NCBI GenBank assembly: GCA_001695595.3
Contig: MBPM02000021.1
Location: forward strand, 248,001 to 312,000
Length of the DNA: 64,000 nt
Source: Plasmopara viticola
Lineage: Eukaryota; Oomycota; Peronosporomycetes; Peronosporales; Peronosporaceae
Direction: 5' to 3'
Of this stretch, positions 32,250-41,657 are shown piece by piece. The notes beneath the pieces are model-generated. The model was not told the origin of the DNA and made no database searches. It was given only the letters and a program-made list of their open reading frames with translations. A program made the translations under genes and the position numbers. How positions within the stretch are numbered: position 1 is the first letter of the stretch; every line of letters begins with the position of its first letter.

Positions 32250-34275
32250 ACTTCTGTCATCCGTGTTGCTGCCCCAATCTGCATCCGAGTATGCTTTGAC
32301 CGCAACGCTTCCACTTCCTCGGTAGACGATACCGATTTGACGCGTGGTCTTCAGATACCGTACTACTCGAATTGCTGCGCTCCAATGTTGTAGTCCTGGG
32401 TTCTTCAGAAAACGTGATAGCTGTGTCACCACTTATGCAATATCAGGCCGAGTGCATGTCGTTATGTACAGCAAGCATCCGTTGTGGGTGACTGCTTTGA
32501 CGACAGCTTCAATCCTGATACGCATGGGTTTTCAACACTCTCGGCCTCTTGTTGACCGAATCGCTTGACCACATCATCGATGTAGCGAGTCTGTTCGATC
32601 ATCATAATTCCAGCTGACCTGTCGTGATCAATTTCCATACCCAAAATAAATTCCGCCTGACCAAGTTCCTTCATCTTGAAAGCATTCTTGAGTACATCCT
32701 GTACTTGAATTAAATTTTGCTGCTCCTTGCTGCGATAATCATGTCATCCACATATAATCCAACGTAAGCAAAACCTTCTTTAGTGCTCTTGACATAAACA
32801 CATTGATCTGCTCCGCAACTCTTAAAGCCATTCCTGACGAAGACACGATGTATTGTCTAGTTCCAAGCACTCGCTGCTTGATTCAGTCTGCGAATAGCAT
32901 TGTTCTGTTGACATATGTATCCTTGAGCGTTGTCGACACCAAGCGGAACTTCCATAAAAACGTTGTCCGTTAACACGCTATTGAGAAAAGCCGTGTCGAC
33001 GTCCAGCTGTTCCATTTGATAGCCACATTCAACACATACCGCGAGAATTATTCGAATCGATTTCATGTTGGCAACCGGGGAATGCGTCTCGAAAAAGTCA
33101 ACGCCATACTTCTTCCTGAAATCTTTCGCGACCAGTCGTGCCTTGTATCGCACGATAGCGCCATTCTGATCACGCTTCTTGGCAAAAACCCATCGTGATC
33201 CAATTGTTCGTCCAATCTTCCCTCGTGGCTGCAATGTCCACGTTTTATTCTCTTCGTGAAAGCGAAGCTCAGCATTCGTTGCTTCACGCTATTTCATTGC
33301 ATCGTCGCTTTCCATTGCTTGAGTATAAGTGTTCGGTGAGTCTGTCTTATCGTCAATTTCCACGGCATAGGCAAGAAAGGCTTCCGCAATTAGTCCATCT
33401 TCGTCAATCCTAGCACGCTTTGGAGTCGGTGGGCCCTCACTGCCTTCTGTTGACTCTCCACCATCGAAGCCGTTTCTTAGCATTAGCACTGGCTCACGTC
33501 TTATTTGTGTTCGCTCCACTTCAGACCGAAACACCGAACGATCTTCCTGTTGCACTTGGGAAGGTTGATGATACTCCGTTAGCTTAAGCCTGTTTCGTAC
33601 AGGGCTCTCAGAAGGCATTAGCCGCTGTACAACGGCGCTTGGCGTATGATCCACATCATCCAGATCAACATCCTCGACTGTCTCTTCGACAGCTCCCATG
33701 GGATCGTCCGCAACTGACTGTCGATCCACTTGATGCTGAACATTGACAACATCACCATCCTTAATAACTTAGACAATTGTTTCCGGCTTAAGCTCTTGCG
33801 CGCCATTGATGCCGCTCACCTCACGCTCATCCAACTTTACAGAGCGGGTCACTTTAAACTTGGCATTTTCCAAGTCAAACAAGCGATAGCCCTTGACATT
33901 CTCTGCATAGCCAAGAAACATACACTTGAAGCTCTTGGGTTCCAATTTGGTCCGTTTCGCATCGTCAATATGAGCGTAGCCTTGCGAATCAAATACGCGC
34001 AGGTGATCCATTCGAGGCTTCATCTTGAAAGCTTGCTCGTACGGCGTGATGGATGGACCGTATTGCTGACTTGATTAGTTAAATAAACCGCTGTATTTAC
34101 CGCTTCCGCCCACCATTCCGTCGAAACGCTCTTGGGTGTAACATGCTGCGGGCTTTCTTCATAATTCTCCTGTTCATACGCTCCGCCACTCCGTTCTGCT
34201 GTGGGCTGTACAAATTTATCGTATTTCGACCACGTGTTCGAACCAGACCAAAGTGTATCAAATTTCAGGGGGGAC
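32250..34275 (-). mobile_element. Truncated Ty1/copia pol (unit A)
   Basis: On the minus strand the order is copia-like. The integrase core end SPQQNGVAERMNRR lies near 34180-34215. The post-integrase region is at 33769-34023 and a linker of about 146 codons at 33289-33729. Reverse transcriptase spans about 32462-33234 (SRWVFAKKRDQNGAIVRYKARLVAKDF; DVDTAFLNS; YVDDMIIAA-like region near 32740). RNase H is at 32250-32432 (RYLKTTRQIGIVYRG, AYSDADWGS). The element stops within RNase H at about 32250 and begins inside the integrase at about 34275, so gag, protease and both LTRs are missing. It is broken by several stops. Confidence 0.88.
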
Positions 34276-34365
34276 ACCGAGATACATTAACATTGATCAA
34301 AATGACATCAAAAATTGAATCGACTTAAGAAGGATACGAAATTTGTCAAGTATTCTCACAATTCT

Positions 34366-34488
34366 TTTGGTGACGCGGAGCTGGAGTGCGCGTCAAATGG
34401 CAAAGGGAGTTTATCTCTCGTAAAGATCGCACGTGATGTGAAAGTGAGCGCGCTAAAGAAGGCCATCGTTGGGACATTGGCTAACTGA
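34366..34488 (+). pseudogene. CRN-header-like fragment, plus strand (unit A)
   Basis: This open stretch of 40 codons reads ELECASNGKGSLSLVKIA and then VKVSALKKAI before a stop. The spacing of the L.CA..G.GS...V.I segment and the following (V/L)..LKKAI segment matches the first 35 residues of CRN headers, such as the one at 41658 (LVCALVGVKGNAFPVDI ... LVGHLKKAI). No ATG precedes it and no LFLAK follows, so it is only a fragment. The resemblance was judged by eye. Confidence 0.45.
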
Positions 34489-34531
34489 TGCAGAGAAAAT
34501 GCATGGAAGACGGACCCTGATTTAATTACTC

Positions 34532-34919
34532 TTATCCATGCTCTTGCTCGACTAACCAGCTATATATGCTGACCAGTGCCGATTTCTCACCAGACACCCA
34601 GTTCCACCGAGATGTGAATCCTGGCTCGGAGTTCTCGTCACAAAAGTTCTTTGTCGCATAGCGTCCATGACAGTCGCATCTTCTTATACTCAGCGCATTT
34701 TCCAGCTTACACGAAGTTCTCATATGGAAATCATCTTCCAGCCACGCTCCGTTTTTCTTCGTCGTGTACAACATCAATGAGCTTGGCGGAAACGAGAAGC
34801 GCTCGTGGTATTGTTGATTGTCGAATTCGGCTATCCACAGTGCGAATATTTTTCGCTTTACTTGCAATCTCCACTATAAACACGCTCCCTTCGCCATACA
34901 CCGCGCACTTCAGCTTCAC
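34532..34919 (-). pseudogene. Degenerate CRN N-terminal header, minus strand (unit A)
   Basis: The first segment VKLKCAVYGEGSVFIVEIA (from 34919) fits the start of a CRN header but begins with GTG, not ATG. After a frameshift near 34860 a second frame carries LMLYTTKKNGAWLEDDF, which corresponds to the LQLFLAKK-x-AWL-xx-D segment of CRN headers with LYTTK in place of LFLAK. No HVLVxxP or effector domain follows; the frame ends at 34532. It lies back to back with the plus-strand header fragment 43 bases away. Confidence 0.6.
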
Positions 34920-36261
34920 GTCACCTCAGCCGAGAATCAGTAGAAGTGTATAGCAAATTTAGAGTATGTTTTAACTGCATAATACATTGACAGCATTCTT
35001 TGCGTTTGCAAAGTCCCTTTGAAACATGATGCAATGCCGACTTGAAATAAAACGACAGGTTGTGATAATTAATATCGAAACTGACGAGTGCGAACCTTTC
35101 TAGTTGATACTAACAAAAACCAGTACAATACATCGACGGCTTCGGAAAAGGTTGGGTGACGCCCTCCTTCCAAGCGCGGGGGCTAAATGCTCGCGCGCTT
35201 CGGGCAGATGCTCTCGGGCATCTGCAGGTCTCTAACGAGTCTCACCCTCGACGCGACGGTCTCCAGCACCAGGGCGCCACCTGGGCTCTTACCAAGTCAG
35301 AGCTAAACAAAATAATGGAAGACCCTCACGACCTCGGTGCTGGCTGCACTGCCCCCAAATGGCACTTCCAGAACAGATCTCATTGTGCACTTATAAAAAA
35401 TAATACGACACCAACTATTGAGGACTGGGCTGTGATTGCTTGTATGACTGCTTGTTCCGCGCTCAAGTTCGACTTGATGATCCTTAAAAAAATGCGGATG
35501 GGTTGATATATGAAAAAAAAGTAAAATTAAGCAGACACATTAGGAATGAGCAGTAAAATACTTTTTCGAAATGAAGTAAATTGAGTCATAGTGTTTTTCT
35601 TTGTCTACCGTCAATTGGGATATGATTTGCCATTTTGGATCAGCACATTTATATCGTAAGGCTCAAACGCCTCGATGCATTGTAGCCGCGTTGCGGGTGG
35701 ATGGGCCAAATAAGCATCACATCTTCAGATCTGTAGAGATACAATATAACGAAACTGGACTTCAAATAATAAGGTAAAGACGGGTCACAAGTGCGTGATC
35801 GAATCCTATCAAAGATACCTTTGCAACGACAGCTCCAAGATGTTGCGGCTTATGATATTTAGCCTTGTAGAATGATTTCATGCTAGATTAATTCTTACCT
35901 TGCATATAGTGAATTATGGGCCCTCTTTTTAGACCTCTGTTGACCCTTTTGCACTTTATCTCTCGAAAACGAACGTGCGGGCTAGATGATGAGGTCGGCC
36001 TAAGTTCGACCAGCATTTCAGTCATGACTGATGGGCAAAGCAAAAAGCAGCTGCACCGAAACTCGGCTAGCCCCTTTATCGTGGGACAACTTGACCAAAA
36101 ATAGAGCTCATCAAACCTGTAGAGTTATATCAACACCGCTGCCATATGATCAAGACTTTTACAGTAACATTACTTTTTGGCTTAAGTCTTAATTAGTGTT
36201 ACGGTAGTTCTCACCGAGCACTTAATAGCCATTAGTTACGATTGGTTACGGTACCGTATCC

Positions 36262-37558
36262 TTATGACATTGACGTTGAGCCAAACGAAGTAAATGAAGT
36301 CGACGTAGACTCGAGGGTTTTCAAAGCCATTTCTTGGCTCGATTTCTCTTTTGCTAGTTGCAAGCAGCGCAGACAAAAGTACAGCGCACATTGTTGGAAC
36401 GACCCCGAGTCGGATACGTGCATAGTCATCTTTTTTTTCACAATGCATTTCGAGCAAATCATTTTGCGGCAAATTTGACAAGGTATTCCTGATTTAAAAA
36501 GCGGCAGAGCGAATTTGCTACAACTCATGGCACAAGTGTCACATTGCTGATTACTGGACTGGGTCGTGGTCTCGGCCGGTGGTTTGCACGCATGTTTCAT
36601 TAGCCATCGAAGCTTCTTGATGTACGCATAGTCGACAACACCAGTACAGCAAATCGCAGCATCCGCTGCAATCGCGACGGAGAGACGTCCTGGCATCTCA
36701 CCGCACGAGTCAAAGAATCCACGACAGAAAATATCGACTTTTTTAGGTCCACCTTGACGAAAGATGTAGCAGAAACTCATGACTCCGCGCACAATTCCCA
36801 AATGCGAAAGTTCTGGAATTTCCGGTAAAGTAATGGAGTGCATCAAGATGTAACCCACTCTTTCCCCTTTCGAATCACGCGTGAAGCCCATAGACTCCAA
36901 GATGAGAAAGTCACGCTGGTAGACAATTCCCGTCAGCACGACTGGATGCTCTTTGGCAAACCACTTGACTCCAAGGTAACGACATGGATTCATACGAGTC
37001 GGTACTCGGATGGATGCGATCATCCGAGCATCATCAAGTCGGTCATTGATGTGTGAGCTGCGCAACATCCACGCCTCGTCCGTAGCCGCAACACACCCAA
37101 ACAAACAGTCATCTAACGTACCATCCATCGTACCATGCAAGGCCATCAGTGCCACACCAGGTGGTCTCATTTTCCATGATACTGTTGCAAGCAATTCCAG
37201 ACGACGATGCCGAGGATGCGTGGTGTTCCGCTTCATTGTCAGCACGAGAGCTCACTGTGCGATACCAAGAGCCCTCGTGTTCTTTTGGCTGCGACATCGG
37301 TTTAAGTACCAATGGTGGAAACGGTGGCGATACGTGCTGCTCAGTCGCTCTCTTACATTGTCGATACACTTGGACTCCTTCTTTTGCACGAACAAATTTC
37401 CAATCGGGGGCTCCAATCGTAGACCCGTTTGCTATAAAACGCTCATTAGCTGCCACAATCTCCTTCACGACAGTCTTAGCCTCTGCAATGAAAGCAGCGC
37501 GTTGATCTTCTGACAATGTGATGGATGGAAACGTGTTTTTTGGGAGCTTAAACTTCAT
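36262..37558 (-). pseudogene. START-FYVE gene, copy 3, frameshifted
   Basis: This duplicate of the gene at 23713-25011 has a 2-bp deletion near 37173 (tttccatg here, tttctccatg in the other copies). The N-terminal 130 codons remain open from the ATG at 37558 to the shift, and the C-terminal 300 or so codons are open from about 37245 to 36262. A His-to-Tyr change (GIVHQRDF to GIVYQRDF) is another difference. The FYVE-like Cys cluster is unchanged. A shorter product could start at an internal ATG, but the full protein cannot be made. Confidence 0.85.
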
Positions 37559-38110
37559 CCTTTCGCTTTTTCTTTTATGCAGATGTGAAAAGTGAAGGTG
37601 GCAATCAGACGCAGGCTATTGGATGCTTGATTATTGTACTACGTCTGGTTGTTGACGTACTTTATGTGTTCTCCCCAGCGTCTTGTCGGTTGTCGTTAGA
37701 TAGGCATTCGCGAATTTACACCAACGCCATGGTCATCGATCATACTCAGCACATGTATCTACCATGGCTCTAGCAATGCTAGAATGGAATAGAGCCCATT
37801 AGCATGTTTTTGCAACGTATTTCATTATAACGTTGATATGTATCTCGTCAATGGCTTTGACAACTACTTATAATACACCCAGAATGGACACCGAGATGGT
37901 GCAGAAGGAGCACAGAAAGGACCATATTGCGAAGGCGACGTAGGCCATTCCACAAACGAAACGTGAAGAAACGTTTCTGGAATTTGAAGTGCGGTTAACT
38001 GGTCTCAGAAAAGACGATTCAGCTCTTTGGAGGAAGCGTTAGTAAACCATTGTAATGCATTTTGCCTTGTAGTTTGGCGTAACTACATGTTATAAACATG
38101 TACGGTTATG

Positions 38111-38396
38111 CGTCATTGTGGTCGATGCCACGCTAGTTGTTTTTGGAGGTGCGGTAAGACTCTGATCTCATTGTCGAGATCACAGATTGATTTGGCTTGA
38201 ATGTGGCTAAGTCGCGTGGGTCGGAAGGCCTTAGTTAGATATGCTCGGGAACGACGTTGGCTCAATTGGCGGATACCGGTTACCACTCGAGACAGGATCT
38301 CGTCAGGTACTAAAGAGACGGCATAGATTGGCGAATAAATTTGTTGAGCAACTCATCATTAGCTGTCTCGATTTCCCGAGAGAGATTTGAATTAAA
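38111..38396 (-). mobile_element. Ty3/gypsy chromodomain-tail fragment (unit B)
   Basis: Duplicate of 25563-25850; same relation to the 3' end of the Ty3 pol at 6818-6900. Confidence 0.55.
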
Positions 38397-38490
38397 GCAG
38401 CGCTGAACCCGTAAAGCTCAAGTAGCGCTGAACCCGTCGAACTTAAGCAGCGCTGAACCCGTCGAACTTAAGCAGCGCTGAATCCTTGAC
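38397..38490. repeat. 25-bp tandem repeat, about 3.7 units (unit B)
   Basis: Same array as 25851-25918 with one extra 25-base unit of the cagcgctgaacccgtcgaac type, the clearest copy-number difference between the two units. Confidence 0.85.
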
Positions 38491-38867
38491 AAATCTTCAA
38501 TAGCAAAAGAATTCGGTCCTCATTCATTTGGCTCATTTATTAAGCGCCATCAATGTTTCGGTCTATGGTGAGCAATTTGATAGAAAGCCTACATGTATTG
38601 CCGGACACAAAGCCAGGTGATGCTTTCTTATGTTTTATCAGACAGAGCTCGCAGAAGTAATCGACAGTCCAGAAGCTATACAGGTAGAGCTACGAACCAC
38701 ATATATGAATATACACGAGAAATACCTCGATTTTATTATATTTAAGAGTAAATCGGTTCCACAATCAGCTTGTCGTCCCAGATTTCGATTTCCGCTCATT
38801 CGCGTGTCCTATTTAATTATAGAAGTCATCACAACACGAAACTTAAGACTGCAAGCTCCTTAATGCA

Positions 38868-40442
38868 CTAGATATACTTAACAAAAGTATTTTGCGGGTA
38901 GAGGAGAAACATGAGTTGGAGAAAGCGGTAAAAAGTCGCGACTCGGTGTCTAATGACGACTTTCAAGTCAAAAGCTACTGTAGTCGGGTCGAAAATGGTG
39001 CTCATCCAACGATAATATCTAGAACGTCTCTTGTCAGTTTTGTCAAATGGGGATTGGAATTGTTCGATATTCGTTGCGCTTACGAAATGACCACTGCTTG
39101 TTTCACTATATGGAATCAGAGCAATGTATTTGATATTCTTTAAGCTTGAAGATAATTGAAAGCTAAACGGAGCGTTTTGCTGAGAGTTTTGTTGACCAGT
39201 ACCTGCTTTTGATTTGAAATACTGTGCGTAGCAATCGAGGTAATTGACTTTCTTAACAGGTTTAGCAACAATTTGACTTTGATTAGCGATATCGTAGAAA
39301 GGGATATATAAACGAGTCGTTGTAAATGGGAAGATTTGACCAGAAGTAGAGATCTGTGTAATGTTGTTGGACATAACGCCGAAAGCTACTCGAAGTGAGC
39401 CAGCTCCGCCAGTTGTAAGTTTCCCTGCATTTGGATTACCTGGGGCCGCACTTGATACCATTACTGGAACCGTCGAGCAACCGTTTAGGGAGAGAGAGGA
39501 TAAGCTCATTAAATCACCAGTTGCAGTTGTGATATCAACAAAGCCGGTATTGAACGTCATCGTTAATTCGATTTGAGGGTTCGCAACAAGATCCAATTCC
39601 TTAAAGAATGGATGGAGATCAACTAAACGAAGCTTTAGCATATAATACCATGTACCAGCAACACCTCCTGCGGTAGTAACGCCAGCTACGTATCCACCAG
39701 TACCTTGTTGTTGAATTTTAGAAAGAATTGCACCACTTCGCGTTGTCGGCCAACCAAGAGGGTTTGTTGCTGTAATCGTTGCTCCAGTGGCATCAGAGGT
39801 ACCAATTTGTTGTGGATTCCAAATTAGACGCTGGATTAGTCCATTATTAAGAGCTGAGGTTGTTTCTGGAATTAAACCAGTAGCTACAGTTGTGGCAGCA
39901 TTAACTGAATTATTCACAAAACCATCTCCTTGTGTTGAAGCGGTAGGATTGCTACTACTTTGTGGGAAATTTAGACTAACTACATCATCTGGAGCAAGAT
40001 AGCAGTCTGCACCGTTCTTTAATAAATCATCATCACACCATTCAGTTTGAGCACGTAAATTGTTCCAATAATTTTTATAGTCATTGCTGGTAATGACACT
40101 TTTACCGTTGATTTCAACCGCTAATTTATCTAAAATGTTCCATACACCAGCCTTTAATCCTACCGCAAAACGATTTAGAGTACCATTAAGAGCTGAGGCA
40201 GACGTATTTTTAACCGTTACTACATAAGGAACGACTACATATGCATCTCGAAGACTGCCATAGCCAGTCGACCCATTTAGTTGTGAAGTCGCATTAATGA
40301 TGACAGTTCCCGATTGATACGAACCGTTGTTGTCATCAACGACATTTACAACACGCTTGTCTTTACTGACACTGACAACTGGATCTGGATTAGTTGTTGA
40401 ATCGAATAAAAACGAATCTGCTAATTGGGTGCTATCACTCAT
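38868..40442 (-). CDS. Viral major capsid protein, double jelly-roll type, intact copy
   Basis: This 524-residue frame is beta-rich, full of N, T, S and G, with almost no charged helices. It fits a double jelly-roll capsid protein of the Polinton, Polinton-like virus or virophage group. Recognisable segments include YVVVPYVVTVKNTS (about 67-80), VGLKAGVWNILDKLAVEING (about 93-112), the central FKELDLVANPQIELTMTF (about 266-283), TRLYIPFYDI (about 365-374), KKVNYLDCYAQYF (about 385-397) and LKNIKYIALIPYSE (about 425-438). The strongest context evidence is the divergent adenain-like protease 60 bases away. The last 30 or so residues (RFLQLMFLLYPQ) are hydrophobic and may be readthrough past the original end. 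Assignment to a precise virus group needs a structure or profile search. Confidence 0.75.
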   Translation of the reverse strand: MSDSTQLADSFLFDSTTNPDPVVSVSKDKRVVNVVDDNNGSYQSGTVIINATSQLNGSTGYGSLRDAYVVVPYVVTVKNTSASALNGTLNRFAVGLKAGVWNILDKLAVEINGKSVITSNDYKNYWNNLRAQTEWCDDDLLKNGADCYLAPDDVVSLNFPQSSSNPTASTQGDGFVNNSVNAATTVATGLIPETTSALNNGLIQRLIWNPQQIGTSDATGATITATNPLGWPTTRSGAILSKIQQQGTGGYVAGVTTAGGVAGTWYYMLKLRLVDLHPFFKELDLVANPQIELTMTFNTGFVDITTATGDLMSLSSLSLNGCSTVPVMVSSAAPGNPNAGKLTTGGAGSLRVAFGVMSNNITQISTSGQIFPFTTTRLYIPFYDIANQSQIVAKPVKKVNYLDCYAQYFKSKAGTGQQNSQQNAPFSFQLSSSLKNIKYIALIPYSETSSGHFVSATNIEQFQSPFDKTDKRRSRYYRWMSTIFDPTTVAFDLKVVIRHRVATFYRFLQLMFLLYPQNTFVKYI

Positions 40443-40502
40443 TATTAAAATTGAAGGTTAATGCCTGTTATATTATGATTAGCTATATATAAGCATCACA
40501 TA
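40443..40502. promoter_or_regulatory. Divergent viral intergenic region with TATA-like palindrome (unit B)
   Basis: Same gctatatataagc element as in unit A, centred between the capsid and protease start codons. Confidence 0.45.
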
Positions 40503-40889
40503 ATGATTTTTAAATTAAATAAATTGGGTGAATCGACGGCTAATGAACTACAAGAGCTCGCAAATCAGCTGAATGTTCATGTTGATGGGATAATAGATTT
40601 TAGAAAAATCAGAGGCCCCCTAGGGAATGGAAGCTATATTATATTACTTCGATTAGACTCAGGTGTAGGCCATTAGGTTTGTGTGTGCAACAATGAATAC
40701 TTTGATTCGATGGGTTTAGGGCCTCCAAGAATTCTGGGTGATATGGAATGTAATAATAAACAGTTTCAAGGGACCTATGATAATTATTGTGGTTTATGGA
40801 GTCTGTTGTATCTGTATAGCAAACAACACAATCGACCTGATTTATTGAGACATTTTTACGATTTGAATACAGAAGTTTCACTTCGTTAA
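40503..40889 (+). pseudogene. Adenain-type viral maturation protease, copy B (nonsense mutation)
   Basis: Copy B keeps a proper ATG (MIFKLNKLGEST) and the likely catalytic acid D68 in YFDSMG, together with Q89 and C96. It has a TAG at codon 58 (40674-40676), immediately after catalytic H57, where copy A has Trp. The downstream part is open but has no function alone. The start in this copy shows where the gene began, which is hidden by a stop in copy A. Length (128 codons) is short compared with about 200 residues for adenoviral proteases but usual for minimal forms. Confidence 0.8.
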
Positions 40890-40901
40890 TATAGAGTCAT
40901 T

Positions 40902-41291
40902 ATGAATAGAATCAGACGATACAGAGGACCTGAAGTGGATGAAGTTGCTCCAAAAGATGATAGAATCGATGTGATAATGAAAGAATTGGAGTTTTTGCGT
41001 TCTGAATTGGCTTAAAAAAAGGTTGAAACATCCATTTCAAAATACTTCAAAGAAGAGATCTTCACAAAAGATAGAGAAGGTTTACTCAAAGATGGATTTG
41101 TTAGCAAAGGAGATTATCTCGAAATTCCACTAACAATACTGAATGCCAGATACAAACAATGGTGCATTGATACTGGACATAATCGTATGTTGCGTAATGC
41201 GATCATTGAGAACATCCGAAATGATAAAGTTGATGGAGTTGTGTTCAAATATTATGACGGATACGACAAAATACGTGTTTTCCCGCATTAG
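40902..41291 (+). pseudogene. Viral-block 129-aa gene, copy B with nonsense codon
   Basis: Same gene as 28330-28719. Codon 38 is TAA (41013-41015) where copy A has CAA. Minor substitutions follow (for example N-to-D near the WCI(N/D)TGH segment). The frame after the stop remains open to 41291. It begins 12 bases after the protease stop, as in unit A. Confidence 0.6.
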
Positions 41292-41502
41292 TGTGCTTTT
41301 CCTTTATAAACTGACACTTGTTGATACTTGCACTAATTAAATCAATTTCTTTACAGAGCTGTATTATGTCAGATGCTGAATGCTTTTCTATTTTCGAGTA
41401 CTCATATAAATCACTCGGTATTTCGGTATCTACCGGTTCCTGTTGTTCGGCATCTTCAACATAACCAGTATCATCGGTATCGGATAGATATGTAATATCC
41501 AT
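41245..41502 (-). CDS. Small acidic viral-block protein of 85 aa (copy B)
   Basis: Same frame as 28673-28930, with Glu instead of Lys in the DAEQQEP segment. Convergent overlap of 47 bases with the 129-aa gene. Head-to-head with the CRN gene; the region between (41503-41657) must hold both promoters and includes ctatataaataaatata and a gattggctg element. Function unknown. Confidence 0.5.
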   Translation of the reverse strand: MDITYLSDTDDTGYVEDAEQQEPVDTEIPSDLYEYSKIEKHSASDIIQLCKEIDLISASINKCQFIKEKHTNAGKHVFCRIRHNI

Positions 41503-41657
41503 GATTTTTGTGTCTATATAAATAAATATATTTTGTATCTACAGTTGTTCAATCACCCAGATGGGTGACGTCAAAAACCCAACTTTGGGTTGCACATTTG
41601 ATTGGCTGAAATATGGATAGAGAGAACGTCCCTCACTCGCAAAAAGCAATTGGAAAC

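Larger units (their letters stand above)
22807..35354. repeat. Unit A of a 12.55-kb tandem duplication
   Basis: Unit A begins at caaatggcacttcc (22807) and ends at tggctgcactgccc (35354). The same start sequence recurs at 35356, one base after the end, and the same end sequence recurs at 47939. The junction between units is therefore directly visible. Offset between units rises from 12549 at the left to 12585 at the right. The change is explained by a 2-bp deletion in the START-FYVE gene and a 1-bp deletion near 37577 of B, an extra 25-bp repeat unit in B, a 1-bp deletion in the capsid gene of A, and a net 13 bp in the CRN header. Elsewhere the units are nearly identical. Confidence 0.93.
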
